Both the position numbers and the translations under genes were made by a program. From contig NC_092565.1 of the NCBI RefSeq assembly GCF_037975245.1, positions 4,091,499-4,155,498 on the forward strand: a stretch of DNA of 64,000 bases. The letters run 5' to 3'. Each line of letters opens with the position of its first letter. Position 1 is the first letter of the stretch. Shown one piece after another: positions 23,101 through 38,131 of the stretch. This DNA is from Apostichopus japonicus. Its lineage: Eukaryota > Echinodermata > Holothuroidea > Aspidochirotida > Stichopodidae. The notes under the pieces are model-generated. The model searched no databases, was not told the origin of the DNA, and was given only the letters and a program-made list of their open reading frames with translations.

Positions 23101-26100
23101 ACGTATTTCTATCGGGTCCTTTGGGACCACGTATCTCCCGAACGGAAGCAGATATGGACCTGGGAGTTGCAGATTTGGGCTTCTGGGCATCGGTTACCCC
23201 CGGTTACGTCATTTGGGCGAAATCGATTTTGGTTCGATTTTGGGTAAATTTTGGCCAAAAACAGGTTTGGCAAAACCAGGCAAAAATCAGGTTTTTTGCC
23301 TCTTACGCCCCCACACAACACCCAATTCCAAAATAAACTTTAGATTCGTAATCAGCGTGTCGCGAACTACCAGAAAAGATACACATTTATCGCTTTTTCG
23401 ACAACAAGTTTTTTCAACCTTTTTCCAAAAAAAGGAAGAGCGAAAAACTTTTACGACGAACAAAGGTCTTAAACCTTTTGTTGTCCCGAAAAGTTTTTCG
23501 CTTTTCTATTGTTCCTCTGAAGTTGCAAACAGAGCGAAAAAAGCCTTTCCCGGTCAGATAATTACACGAAATTGGTGTATAACAAAGACAAGGGTGTCTT
23601 CTACTCCACGTCTAATTTTAATGTCGATGGGGGTTTCAGAGAGGACAAGAGAGGGGGCCGAAAAGAGGGAGTTTTCCAAATTGGCACTTATACACTTATA
23701 AAGAACACGTATTTCTATCGGGTCCTTTGGGACCACGTATCTCCCGAACGGAAGCAGATATGGACCTGGGAGTTGCAGATTTGTGCTTCTGGGCATCGGT
23801 TACCCCCGGTTACGTCATTTGGGCGAAATCGATTTTGGGTAAATTTTGGCCAAAAACAGGTTTGGCAAAAACAGGCAAAAATCAGGTTTTTTGCCTCTTA
23901 CGCCCCCACACAACACCCAATTCCAAAATAAACTTCAGATTCGTAATCAGCGTGTCGCGAACTACCAGAAAAGTTACACATTTATCGCTTTTTCGACAAC
24001 AAATTTTTTCAACCTTTTTCAAAAAAAAGGAAGAGCGAAAAACTTTTACGACGAACAAAGGTCTTAAACCTTTTGTTGTCCCGAAAAGTTTTTCGCTTTT
24101 CTATTGTTCCTCTGAAGTTGCAAACAGAGCGAAAAAAGCCTTTCCCGGTCAGATAATTACACGAAAATGGTGTATAACAAAGACAAGGGTGTCTTCTACT
24201 CCACGTCTAATTTTAATGTCGATGGGGGTTTCAGAGAGGACAAGAGAGGGGGCCGAAAAGAGGGAGTTTTCCAAATTGGCACTTATATACACTTATAAAG
24301 AACACGTATTTCTATCGGGTCCTTTGGGACCACGTATCTCCCGAACGGAAGCAGATATGGACCTGATAGTTGCAGATTTGTGCTTCTGGGCATCGGTTAC
24401 CCCCGGTTACGTCATTTGGGCGAAATCGATGTTGGGTAAATTTTGGCCAAAAACAGGTTTGGCAAAAACAGGCAAAAATCAGGTTTTTTGCCTCTTACGC
24501 CCCCACACAACACCCAATTCCAAAATAAACTTCAGATTCGTAATCAGCGTGTCGCGAACTACCAGAAAAGTTACACATTTATCGCTTTTTCGACAACAAA
24601 TTTTTTCACCTTTTTCAAAAAAAAGGAAGAGCGAAAAACTTTTACGACGAACAAAGGTCTTAAACCTTTTGTTGTCCCGAAAAGTTTTTCGCTTTTCTAT
24701 TGTTCCTCTGAAGTTGCAAACAGAGCGAAAAAAGCCTTTCCCGGTCAGATAATTACACGAAAATGGTGTATAACAAAGACAAGGGTGTCTTCTACTCCAC
24801 GTCTAATTTTAATGTCGATGGGGGTTTCAGAGAGGACAAGAGAGGGGGCCGAAAAGAGGGCCCGTTTTCCAAATTAGCACTTATACACTTATAAAGAACA
24901 CGTATTTCTATCGGGTCCTTTGGGACCACGTATCTCCCGAACGGAAGCAGATATGGACCTGGGAGTTGCAGATTTGGGCTTCTGGGCATCGGTTACCCCC
25001 GGTTACGTCATTTGGGCGAAATCGATTTTGGTTCGATTTTGGGTAAATTTTGGCCAAAAACAGGTTTGGCAAAACCAGGCAAAAATCAGGTTTTTTGCCT
25101 CTTACGCCCCCACACAACACCCAATTCCAAAATAAACTTTAGATTCGTAATCAGCGTGTCGCGAACTACCAGAAAAGATACACATTTATCGCTTTTTCGA
25201 CAACAAGTTTTTTCAACCTTTTTCCAAAAAAAGGAAGAGCGAAAAACTTTTACGACGAACAAAGGTCTTAAACCTTTTGTTGTCCCGAAAAGTTTTTCGC
25301 TTTTCTATTGTTCCTCTGAAGTTGCAAACAGAGCGAAAAAAGCCTTTCCCGGTCAGATAATTACACGAAATTGGTGTATAACAAAGACAAGGGTGTCTTC
25401 TACTCCACGTCTAATTTTAATGTCGATGGCGGTTTCAGAGAGGACAAGAGAGGGGGCCGAAAAGAGGGAGTTTTCCAAATTGGCACTTATACACTTATAA
25501 AGAACACGTATTTCTATCGGGTCCTTTGGGACCACGTATCTCCCGAACGGAAGCAGATATGGACCTGGGAGTTGCAGATTTGTGCTTCTGGGCATCGGTT
25601 ACCCCCGGTTACGTCATTTGGGCGAAATCGATTTTGGGTAAATTTTGGCCAAAAACAGGTTTGGCAAAAACAGGCAAAAATCAGGTTTTTTGCCTCTTAC
25701 GCCCCCACACAACACCCAATTCCAAAATAAACTTCAGATTCGTAATCAGCGTGTCGCGAACTACCAGAAAAGTTACACATTTATCGCTTTTTCGACAACA
25801 AATTTTTTCAACCTTTTTCAAAAAAAAGGAAGAGCGAAAAACTTTTACGACGAACAAAGGTCTTAAACCTTTTGTTGTCCCGAAAAGTTTTTCGCTTTTC
25901 TATTGTTCCTCTGAAGTTGCAAACAGAGCGAAAAAAGCCTTTCCCGGTCAGATAATTACACGAAAATGGTGTATAACAAAGACAAGGGTGTCTTCTACTC
26001 CACGTCTAATTTTAATGTCGATGGGGGTTTCAGAGAGGACAAGAGAGGGGGCCGAAAAGAGGGAGTTTTCCAAATTGGCACTTATATACACTTATAAAGA

Positions 26101-29100
26101 ACACGTATTTCTATCGGGTCCTTTGGGACCACGTATCTCCCGAACGGAAGCAGATATGGACCTGATAGTTGCAGATTTGTGCTTCTGGGCATCGGTTACC
26201 CCCGGTTACGTCATTTGGGCGAAATCGATGTTGGGTAAATTTTGGCCAAAAACAGGTTTGGCAAAAACAGGCAAAAATCAGGTTTTTTGCCTCTTACGCC
26301 CCCACACAACACCCAATTCCAAAATAAACTTCAGATTCGTAATCAGCGTGTCGCGAACTACCAGAAAAGATACACATTTATCGCTTTTTCGACAACAAAT
26401 TTTTTCACCTTTTTCCAAAAAAAGGAAGAGCGAAAAACTTTTACGACGAACAAAGGTCTTAAACCTTTTGTTGTCCCGAAAAGTTTTTCGCTTTTCTATT
26501 GTTCCTCTGAAGTTGCAAACAGAGCGAAAAAAGCCTTTTCCGGTCAGATAATTACACGAAAATGGTGTATAACAAAGACAAGGGTGTCTTCTACTCCACG
26601 TCTAATTTTAATGTCGATGGGGGTTTCAGAGAGGACAAGAGAGGGGGCCGAAAAGAGGGCCCGTTTTCCAAATTGGCACTTATACACTTATAAAGAACAC
26701 GTATTTCTATCGGGTCCTTTGGGACCACGTATCTCCCGAACGGAAGCAGATATGGACCTGGGAGTTGCAGATTTGGGCTTCTGGGCATCGGTTACCCCCG
26801 GTTACGTCATTTGGGCGAAATCGATTTTGGTTCGATTTTGGGTAAATTTTGGCCAAAAACAGGTTTGGCAAAACCAGGCAAAAATCAGGTTTTTTGCCTC
26901 TTACGCCCCCACACAACACCCAATTCCAAAATAAACTTTAGATTCGTAATCAGCGTGTCGCGAACTACCAGAAAAGATACACATTTATCGCTTTTTCGAC
27001 AACAAGTTTTTTCAACCTTTTTCAAAAAAAAGGAAGAGCGAAAAACTTTTACGACGAACAAAGGTCTTAAACCTTTTGTTGTCCCGAAAAGTTTTTCGCT
27101 TTTCTATTGTTCCTCTGAAGTTGCAAACAGAGCGAAAAAAGCCTTTCCCGGTCAGATAATTACACGAAATTGGTGTATAACAAAGACAAGGGTGTCTTCT
27201 ACTCCACGTCTAATTTTAATGTCGATGGGGGTTTCAGAGAGGACAAGAGAGGGGGCCGAAAAGAGGGAGTTTTCCAAATTGGCACTTATACACTTATAAA
27301 GAACACGTATTTCTATCGGGTCCTTTGGGACCACGTATCTCCCGAACGGAAGCAGATATGGACCTGGGAGTTGCAGATTTGTGCTTCTGGGCATCGGTTA
27401 CCCCCGGTTACGTCATTTGGGCGAAATCGATGTTGGGTAAATTTTGGCCAAAAACAGGTTTGGCAAAAACAGGCAAAAATCAGGTTTTTTGCCTCTTACG
27501 CCCCCACACAACACCCAATTCCAAAATAAACTTTAGATTCGTAATCAGCGTGTCGCGAACTACCAGAAAAGTTACACATTTATCGCTTTTTCGACAACAA
27601 ATTTTTTCACCTTTTTCAAAAAAAAGGAAGAGCGAAAAACTTTTACGACGAACAAAGGTCTTAAACCTTTTGTTGTCCCGAAAAGTTTTTCGCTTTTCTA
27701 TTGTTCCTCTGAAGTTGCAAACAGAGCGAAAAAAGCCTTTCCCGGTCAGATAATTACACGAAAATGGTGTATAACAAAGACAAGGGTGTCTTCTACTCCA
27801 CGTCTAATTTTAATGTCGATGGGGGTTTCAGAGAGGACAAGAGAGGGGGCCGAAAAGAGGGCCCGTTTTCCAAATTAGCACTTATACACTTATAAAGAAC
27901 ACGTATTTCTATCGGGTCCTTTGGGACCACGTATCTCCCGAACGGAAGCAGATATGGACCTGGGAGTTGCAGATTTGGGCTTCTGGGCATCGGTTACCCC
28001 CGGTTACGTCATTTGGGCGAAATCGATTTTGGTTCGATTTTGGGTAAATTTTGGCCAAAAACAAGGTTTGGCAAAACCAGGCAAAAATCAGGTTTTTTGC
28101 CTCTTACGCCCCCACACAACACCCAATTCCAAAATAAACTTTAGATTCGTAATCAGCGTGTCGCGAACTACCAGAAAAGATACACATTTATCGCTTTTTC
28201 GACAACAAGTTTTTTCAACCTTTTTCCAAAAAAAGGAAGAGCGAAAAACTTTTACGACGAACAAAGGTCTTAAACCTTTTGTTGTCCCGAAAAGTTTTTC
28301 GCTTTTCTATTGTTCCTCTGAAGTTGCAAACAGAGCGAAAAAAGCCTTTCCCGGTCAGATAATTACACGAAAATGGTGTATAACAAAGACAAGGGTGTCT
28401 TCTACTCCACGTCTAATTTTAATGTCGATGGGGGTTTCAGAGAGGACAAGAGAGGGGGCCGAAAAGAGGGAGTTTTCCAAATTGGCACTTATATACACTT
28501 ATAAAGAACACGTATTTCTATCGGGTCCTTTGGGACCACGTATCTCCCGAACGGAAGCAGATATGGACCTGATAGTTGCAGATTTGTGCTTCTGGGCATC
28601 GGTTACCCCCGGTTACGTCATTTGGGCGAAATCGATGTTGGGTAAATTTTGGCCAAAAACAGGTTTGGCAAAAACAGGCAAAAATCAGGTTTTTTGCCTC
28701 TTACGCCCCCACACAACACCCAATTCCAAAATAAACTTCAGATTCGTAATCAGCGTGTCGCGAACTACCAGAAAAGTTACACATTTATCGCTTTTTCGAC
28801 AACAAATTTTTTCACCTTTTTCAAAAAAAAGGAAGAGCGAAAAACTTTTACGACGAACAAAGGTCTTAAACCTTTTGTTGTCCCGAAAAGTTTTTCGCTT
28901 TTCTATTGTTCCTCTGAAGTTGCAAACAGAGCGAAAAAAGCCTTTCCCGGTCAGATAATTACACGAAAATGGTGTATAACAAAGACAAGGGTGTCTTCTA
29001 CTCCACGTCTAATTTTAATGTCGATGGGGGTTTCAGAGAGGACAAGAGAGGGGGCCGAAAAGAGGGCCCGTTTTCCAAATTAGCACTTATACACTTATAA

Positions 29101-31530
29101 AGAACACGTATTTCTATCGGGTCCTTTGGGACCACGTATCTCCCGAACGGAAGCAGATATGGACCTGGGAGTTGCAGATTTGGGCTTCTGGGCATCGGTT
29201 ACCCCCGGTTACGTCATTTGGGCGAAATCGATTTTGGTTCGATTTTGGGTAAATTTTGGCCAAAAACAGGTTTGGCAAAACCAGGCAAAAATCAGGTTTT
29301 TTGCCTCTTACGCCCCCACACAACACCCAATTCCAAAATAAACTTTAGATTCGTAATCAGCGTGTCGCGAACTACCAGAAAAGATACACATTTATCGCTT
29401 TTTCGACAACAAGTTTTTTCAACCTTTTTCCAAAAAAAGGAAGAGCGAAAAACTTTTACGACGAACAAAGGTCTTAAACCTTTTGTTGTCCCGAAAAGTT
29501 TTTCGCTTTTCTATTGTTCCTCTGAAGTTGCAAACAGAGCGAAAAAAGCCTTTCCCGGTCAGATAATTACACGAAATTGGTGTATAACAAAGACAAGGGT
29601 GTCTTCTACTCCACGTCTAATTTTAATGTCGATGGCGGTTTCAGAGAGGACAAGAGAGGGGGCCGAAAAGAGGGAGTTTTCCAAATTGGCACTTATACAC
29701 TTATAAAGAACACGTATTTCTATCGGGTCCTTTGGGACCACGTATCTCCCGAACGGAAGCAGATATGGACCTGGGAGTTGCAGATTTGTGCTTCTGGGCA
29801 TCGGTTACCCCCGGTTACGTCATTTGGGCGAAATCGATTTTGGGTAAATTTTGGCCAAAAACAGGTTTGGCAAAAACAGGCAAAAATCAGGTTTTTTGCC
29901 TCTTACGCCCCCACACAACACCCAATTCCAAAATAAACTTCAGATTCGTAATCAGCGTGTCGCGAACTACCAGAAAAGTTACACATTTATCGCTTTTTCG
30001 ACAACAAATTTTTTCACCTTTTTCAAAAAAAAGGAAGAGCGAAAAACTTTTACGACGAACAAAGGTCTTAAACCTTTTGTTGTCCCGAAAAGTTTTTCGC
30101 TTTTCTATTGTTCCTCTGAAGTTGCAAACAGAGCGAAAAAAGCCTTTCCCGGTCAGATAATTACACGAAAATGGTGTATAACAAAGACAAGGGTGTCTTC
30201 TACTCCACGTCTAATTTTAATGTCGATGGGGGTTTCAGAGAGGACAAGAGAGGGGGCCGAAAAGAGGGCCCGTTTTCCAAATTAGCACTTATACACTTAT
30301 AAAGAACACGTATTTCTATCGGGTCCTTTGGGACCACGTATCTCCCGAACGGAAGCAGATATGGACCTGGGAGTTGCAGATTTGTGCTTCTGGGCATCGG
30401 TTACCCCCGGTTACGTCATTTGGGCGAAATCGATTTTGGTTCGATTTTGGGTAAATTTTGGCCAAAAACAGGTTTGGCAAAACCAGGCAAAAATCAGGTT
30501 TTTTGCCTCTTACGCCCCCACACAACACCCAATTCCAAAATAAACTTTAGATTCGTAATCAGCGTGTCGCGAACTACCAGAAAAGATACACATTTATCGC
30601 TTTTTCGACAACAAGTTTTTTCAACCTTTTTCCAAAAAAAGGAAGAGCGAAAAACTTTTACGACGAACAAAGGTCTTAAACCTTTTGTTGTCCCGAAAAG
30701 TTTTTCGCTTTTCTATTGTTCCTCTGAAGTTGCAAACAGAGCGAAAAAAGCCTTTCCCGGTCAGATAATTACACGAAATTGGTGTATAACAAAGACAAGG
30801 GTGTCTTCTACTCCACGTCTAATTTTAATGTCGATGGCGGTTTCAGAGAGGACAAGAGAGGGGGCCGAAAAGAGGGAGTTTTCCAAATTGGCACTTATAC
30901 ACTTATAAAGAACACGTATTTCTATCGGGTCCTTTGGGACCACGTATCTCCCGAACGGAAGCAGATATGGACCTGGGAGTTGCAGATTTGTGCTTCTGGG
31001 CATCGGTTACCCCCGGTTACGTCATTTGGGCGAAATCGATTTTGGGTAAATTTTGGCCAAAAACAGGTTTGGCAAAAACAGGCAAAAATCAGGTTTTTTG
31101 CCTCTTACGCCCCCACACAACACCCAATTCCAAAATAAACTTCAGATTCGTAATCAGCGTGTCGCGAACTACCAGAAAAGTTACACATTTATCGCTTTTT
31201 CGACAACAAATTTTTTCAACCTTTTTCAAAAAAAAGGAAGAGCGAAAAACTTTTACGACGAACAAAGGTCTTAAACCTTTTGTTGTCCCGAAAAGTTTTT
31301 CGCTTTTCTATTGTTCCTCTGAAGTTGCAAACAGAGCGAAAAAAGCCTTTCCCGGTCAGATAATTACACGAAAATGGTGTATAACAAAGACAAGGGTGTC
31401 TTCTACTCCACGTCTAATTTTAATGTCGATGGGGGTTTCAGAGAGGACAAGAGAGGGGGCCGAAAAGAGGGAGTTTTCCAAATTGGCACTTATATACACT
31501 TATAAAGAACACGTATTTCTATCGGGTCCT

Positions 31531-34500
31531 TTGGGACCACGTATCTCCCGAACGGAAGCAGATATGGACCTGATAGTTGCAGATTTGTGCTTCTGGGCAT
31601 CGGTTACCCCCGGTTACGTCATTTGGGCGAAATCGATGTTGGGTAAATTTTGGCCAAAAACAGGTTTGGCAAAAACAGGCAAAAATCAGGTTTTTTGCCT
31701 CTTACGCCCCCACACAACACCCAATTCCAAAATAAACTTCAGATTCGTAATCAGCGTGTCGCGAACTACCAGAAAAGATACACATTTATCGCTTTTTCGA
31801 CAACAAATTTTTTCACCTTTTTCCAAAAAAAGGAAGAGCGAAAAACTTTTACGACGAACAAAGGTCTTAAACCTTTTGTTGTCCCGAAAAGTTTTTCGCT
31901 TTTCTATTGTTCCTCTGAAGTTGCAAACAGAGCGAAAAAAGCCTTTTCCGGTCAGATAATTACACGAAAATGGTGTATAACAAAGACAAGGGTGTCTTCT
32001 ACTCCACGTCTAATTTTAATGTCGATGGGGGTTTCAGAGAGGACAAGAGAGGGGGCCGAAAAGAGGGCCCGTTTTCCAAATTGGCACTTATACACTTATA
32101 AAGAACACGTATTTCTATCGGGTCCTTTGGGACCACGTATCTCCCGAACGGAAGCAGATATGGACCTGGGAGTTGCAGATTTGGGCTTCTGGGCATCGGT
32201 TACCCCCGGTTACGTCATTTGGGCGAAATCGATTTTGGTTCGATTTTGGGTAAATTTTGGCCAAAAACAGGTTTGGCAAAACCAGGCAAAAATCAGGTTT
32301 TTTGCCTCTTACGCCCCCACACAACACCCAATTCCAAAATAAACTTTAGATTCGTAATCAGCGTGTCGCGAACTACCAGAAAAGATACACATTTATCGCT
32401 TTTTCGACAACAAGTTTTTTCAACCTTTTTCCAAAAAAAGGAAGAGCGAAAAACTTTTACGACGAACAAAGGTCTTAAACCTTTTGTTGTCCCGAAAAGT
32501 TTTTCGCTTTTCTATTGTTCCTCTGAAGTTGCAAACAGAGCGAAAAAAGCCTTTCCCGGTCAGATAATTACACGAAATTGGTGTATAACAAAGACAAGGG
32601 TGTCTTCTACTCCACGTCTAATTTTAATGTCGATGGCGGTTTCAGAGAGGACAAGAGAGGGGGCCGAAAAGAGGGAGTTTTCCAAATTGGCACTTATACA
32701 CTTATAAAGAACACGTATTTCTATCGGGTCCTTTGGGACCACGTATCTCCCGAACGGAAGCAGATATGGACCTGGGAGTTGCAGATTTGTGCTTCTGGGC
32801 ATCGGTTACCCCCGGTTACGTCATTTGGGCGAAATCGATTTTGGGTAAATTTTGGCCAAAAACAGGTTTGGCAAAAACAGGCAAAAATCAGGTTTTTTGC
32901 CTCTTACGCCCCCACACAACACCCAATTCCAAAATAAACTTCAGATTCGTAATCAGCGTGTCGCGAACTACCAGAAAAGTTACACATTTATCGCTTTTTC
33001 GACAACAAATTTTTTCACCTTTTTCAAAAAAAAGGAAGAGCGAAAAACTTTTACGACGAACAAAGGTCTTAAACCTTTTGTTGTCCCGAAAAGTTTTTCG
33101 CTTTTCTATTGTTCCTCTGAAGTTGCAAACAGAGCGAAAAAAGCCTTTCCCGGTCAGATAATTACACGAAAATGGTGTATAACAAAGACAAGGGTGTCTT
33201 CTACTCCACGTCTAATTTTAATGTCGATGGGGGTTTCAGAGAGGACAAGAGAGGGGGCCGAAAAGAGGGCCCGTTTTCCAAATTAGCACTTATACACTTA
33301 TAAAGAACACGTATTTCTATCGGGTCCTTTGGGACCACGTATCTCCCGAACGGAAGCAGATATGGACCTGGGAGTTGCAGATTTGGGCTTCTGGGCATCG
33401 GTTACCCCCGGTTACGTCATTTGGGCGAAATCGATTTTGGTTCGATTTTGGGTAAATTTTGGCCAAAAACAAGGTTTGGCAAAACCAGGCAAAAATCAGG
33501 TTTTTTGCCTCTTACGCCCCCACACAACACCCAATTCCAAAATAAACTTTAGATTCGTAATCAGCGTGTCGCGAACTACCAGAAAAGATACACATTTATC
33601 GCTTTTTCGACAACAAGTTTTTTCAACCTTTTTCCAAAAAAAGGAAGAGCGAAAAACTTTTACGACGAACAAAGGTCTTAAACCTTTTGTTGTCCCGAAA
33701 AGTTTTTCGCTTTTCTATTGTTCCTCTGAAGTTGCAAACAGAGCGAAAAAAGCCTTTCCCGGTCAGATAATTACACGAAATTGGTGTATAACAAAGACAA
33801 GGGTGTCTTCTACTCCACGTCTAATTTTAATGTCGATGGGGGTTTCAGAGAGGACAAGAGAGGGGGCCGAAAAGAGGGAGTTTTCCAAATTGGCACTTAT
33901 ACACTTATAAAGAACACGTATTTCTATCGGGTCCTTTGGGACCACGTATCTCCCGAACGGAAGCAGATATGGACCTGGGAGTTGCAGATTTGTGCTTCTG
34001 GGCATCGGTTACCCCCGGTTACGTCATTTGGGCGAAATCGATTTTGGGTAAATTTTGGCCAAAAACAGGTTTGGCAAAAACAGGCAAAAATCAGGTTTTT
34101 TGCCTCTTACGCCCCCACACAACACCCAATTCCAAAATAAACTTCAGATTCGTAATCAGCGTGTCGCGAACTACCAGAAAAGTTACACATTTATCGCTTT
34201 TTCGACAACAAATTTTTTCAACCTTTTTCAAAAAAAAGGAAGAGCGAAAAACTTTTACGACGAACAAAGGTCTTAAACCTTTTGTTGTCCCGAAAAGTTT
34301 TTCGCTTTTCTATTGTTCCTCTGAAGTTGCAAACAGAGCGAAAAAAGCCTTTCCCGGTCAGATAATTACACGAAAATGGTGTATAACAAAGACAAGGGTG
34401 TCTTCTACTCCACGTCTAATTTTAATGTCGATGGGGGTTTCAGAGAGGACAAGAGAGGGGGCCGAAAAGAGGGAGTTTTCCAAATTGGCACTTATATACA

Positions 34501-37500
34501 CTTATAAAGAACACGTATTTCTATCGGGTCCTTTGGGACCACGTATCTCCCGAACGGAAGCAGATATGGACCTGATAGTTGCAGATTTGTGCTTCTGGGC
34601 ATCGGTTACCCCCGGTTACGTCATTTGGGCGAAATCGATGTTGGGTAAATTTTGGCCAAAAACAGGTTTGGCAAAAACAGGCAAAAATCAGGTTTTTTGC
34701 CTCTTACGCCCCCACACAACACCCAATTCCAAAATAAACTTCAGATTCGTAATCAGCGTGTCGCGAACTACCAGAAAAGATACACATTTATCGCTTTTTC
34801 GACAACAAATTTTTTCACCTTTTTCCAAAAAAAGGAAGAGCGAAAAACTTTTACGACGAACAAAGGTCTTAAACCTTTTGTTGTCCCGAAAAGTTTTTCG
34901 CTTTTCTATTGTTCCTCTGAAGTTGCAAACAGAGCGAAAAAAGCCTTTTCCGGTCAGATAATTACACGAAAATGGTGTATAACAAAGACAAGGGTGTCTT
35001 CTACTCCACGTCTAATTTTAATGTCGATGGGGGTTTCAGAGAGGACAAGAGAGGGGGCCGAAAAGAGGGCCCGTTTTCCAAATTGGCACTTATACACTTA
35101 TAAAGAACACGTATTTCTATCGGGTCCTTTGGGACCACGTATCTCCCGAACGGAAGCAGATATGGACCTGGGAGTTGCAGATTTGGGCTTCTGGGCATCG
35201 GTTACCCCCGGTTACGTCATTTGGGCGAAATCGATTTTGGTTCGATTTTGGGTAAATTTTGGCCAAAAACAGGTTTGGCAAAACCAGGCAAAAATCAGGT
35301 TTTTTGCCTCTTACGCCCCCACACAACACCCAATTCCAAAATAAACTTTAGATTCGTAATCAGCGTGTCGCGAACTACCAGAAAAGATACACATTTATCG
35401 CTTTTTCGACAACAAGTTTTTTCAACCTTTTTCCAAAAAAAGGAAGAGCGAAAAACTTTTACGACGAACAAAGGTCTTAAACCTTTTGTTGTCCCGAAAA
35501 GTTTTTCGCTTTTCTATTGTTCCTCTGAAGTTGCAAACAGAGCGAAAAAAGCCTTTCCCGGTCAGATAATTACACGAAATTGGTGTATGACAAAGACAAG
35601 GGTGTCTTCTACTCCACGTCTAATTTTAATGTCGATGGGGGTTTCAGAGAGGACAAGAGAGGGGGCCGAAAAGAGGGAGTTTTCCAAATTGGCACTTATA
35701 CACTTATAAAGAACACGTATTTCTATCGGGTCCTTTGGGACCACGTATCTCCCGAACGGAAGCAGATATGGACCTGGGAGTTGCAGATTTGTGCTTCTGG
35801 GCATCGGTTACCCCCGGTTACGTCATTTGGGCGAAATCGATTTTGGGTAAATTTTGGCCAAAAACAGGTTTGGCAAAAACAGGCAAAAATCAGGTTTTTT
35901 GCCTCTTACGCCCCCACACAACACCCAATTCCAAAATAAACTTCAGATTCGTAATCAGCGTGTCGCGAACTACCAGAAAAGTTACACATTTATCGCTTTT
36001 TCGACAACAAATTTTTTCACCTTTTTCAAAAAAAAGGAAGAGCGAAAAACTTTTACGACGAACAAAGGTCTTAAACCTTTTGTTGTCCCGAAAAGTTTTT
36101 CGCTTTTCTATTGTTCCTCTGAAGTTGCAAACAGAGCGAAAAAAGCCTTTCCCGGTCAGATAATTACACGAAAATGGTGTATAACAAAGACAAGGGTGTC
36201 TTCTACTCCACGTCTAATTTTAATGTCGATGGGGGTTTCAGAGAGGACAAGAGAGGGGGCCGAAAAGAGGGCCCGTTTTCCAAATTAGCACTTATACACT
36301 TATAAAGAACACGTATTTCTATCGGGTCCTTTGGGACCACGTATCTCCCGAACGGAAGCAGATATGGACCTGGGAGTTGCAGATTTGGGCTTCTGGGCAT
36401 CGGTTACCCCCGGTTACGTCATTTGGGCGAAATCGATTTTGGTTCGATTTTGGGTAAATTTTGGCCAAAAACAAGGTTTGGCAAAACCAGGCAAAAATCA
36501 GGTTTTTTGCCTCTTACGCCCCCACACAACACCCAATTCCAAAATAAACTTTAGATTCGTAATCAGCGTGTCGCGAACTACCAGAAAAGATACACATTTA
36601 TCGCTTTTTCGACAACAAGTTTTTTCAACCTTTTTCCAAAAAAAGGAAGAGCGAAAAACTTTTACGACGAACAAAGGTCTTAAACCTTTTGTTGTCCCGA
36701 AAAGTTTTTCGCTTTTCTATTGTTCCTCTGAAGTTGCAAACAGAGCGAAAAAAGCCTTTCCCGGTCAGATAATTACACGAAATTGGTGTATAACAAAGAC
36801 AAGGGTGTCTTCTACTCCACGTCTAATTTTAATGTCGATGGGGGTTTCAGAGAGGACAAGAGAGGGGGCCGAAAAGAGGGAGTTTTCCAAATTGGCACTT
36901 ATACACTTATAAAGAACACGTATTTCTATCGGGTCCTTTGGGACCACGTATCTCCCGAACGGAAGCAGATATGGACCTGGGAGTTGCAGATTTGTGCTTC
37001 TGGGCATCGGTTACCCCCGGTTACGTCATTTGGGCGAAATCGATTTTGGGTAAATTTTGGCCAAAAACAGGTTTGGCAAAAACAGGCAAAAATCAGGTTT
37101 TTTGCCTCTTACGCCCCCACACAACACCCAATTCCAAAATAAACTTCAGATTCGTAATCAGCGTGTCGCGAACTACCAGAAAAGTTACACATTTATCGCT
37201 TTTTCGACAACAAATTTTTTCAACCTTTTTCAAAAAAAAGGAAGAGCGAAAAACTTTTACGACGAACAAAGGTCTTAAACCTTTTGTTGTCCCGAAAAGT
37301 TTTTCGCTTTTCTATTGTTCCTCTGAAGTTGCAAACAGAGCGAAAAAAGCCTTTCCCGGTCAGATAATTACACGAAAATGGTGTATAACAAAGACAAGGG
37401 TGTCTTCTACTCCACGTCTAATTTTAATGTCGATGGGGGTTTCAGAGAGGACAAGAGAGGGGGCCGAAAAGAGGGAGTTTTCCAAATTGGCACTTATATA

Positions 37501-38131
37501 CACTTATAAAGAACACGTATTTCTATCGGGTCCTTTGGGACCACGTATCTCCCGAACGGAAGCAGATATGGACCTGATAGTTGCAGATTTGTGCTTCTGG
37601 GCATCGGTTACCCCCGGTTACGTCATTTGGGCGAAATCGATGTTGGGTAAATTTTGGCCAAAAACAGGTTTGGCAAAAACAGGCAAAAATCAGGTTTTTT
37701 GCCTCTTACGCCCCCACACAACACCCAATTCCAAAATAAACTTCAGATTCGTAATCAGCGTGTCGCGAACTACCAGAAAAGATACACATTTATCGCTTTT
37801 TCGACAACAAATTTTTTCACCTTTTTCCAAAAAAAGGAAGAGCGAAAAACTTTTACGACGAACAAAGGTCTTAAACCTTTTGTTGTCCCGAAAAGTTTTT
37901 CGCTTTTCTATTGTTCCTCTGAAGTTGCAAACAGAGCGAAAAAAGCCTTTTCCGGTCAGATAATTACACGAAAATGGTGTATAACAAAGACAAGGGTGTC
38001 TTCTACTCCACGTCTAATTTTAATGTCGATGGGGGTTTCAGAGAGGACAAGAGAGGGGGCCGAAAAGAGGGCCCGTTTTCCAAATTGGCACTTATACACT
38101 TATAAAGAACACGTATTTCTATCGGGTCCTT
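31531..38131. repeat. Higher-order repeat block, 5-mer of about 3002 bp
   Basis: Landmarks at 30934, 33936 and 36938, and at 31650, 34652 and 37654, are spaced exactly 3002 bp. The monomer order is GATAG-type, GGGCCC-type with the 12-bp insert, GTGC-type, GGGCCC-type with insert, GTGC-type. The block differs from the left 2991-bp block mainly in which monomers carry the TTGGTTCGATTT insertion. Confidence 0.88.
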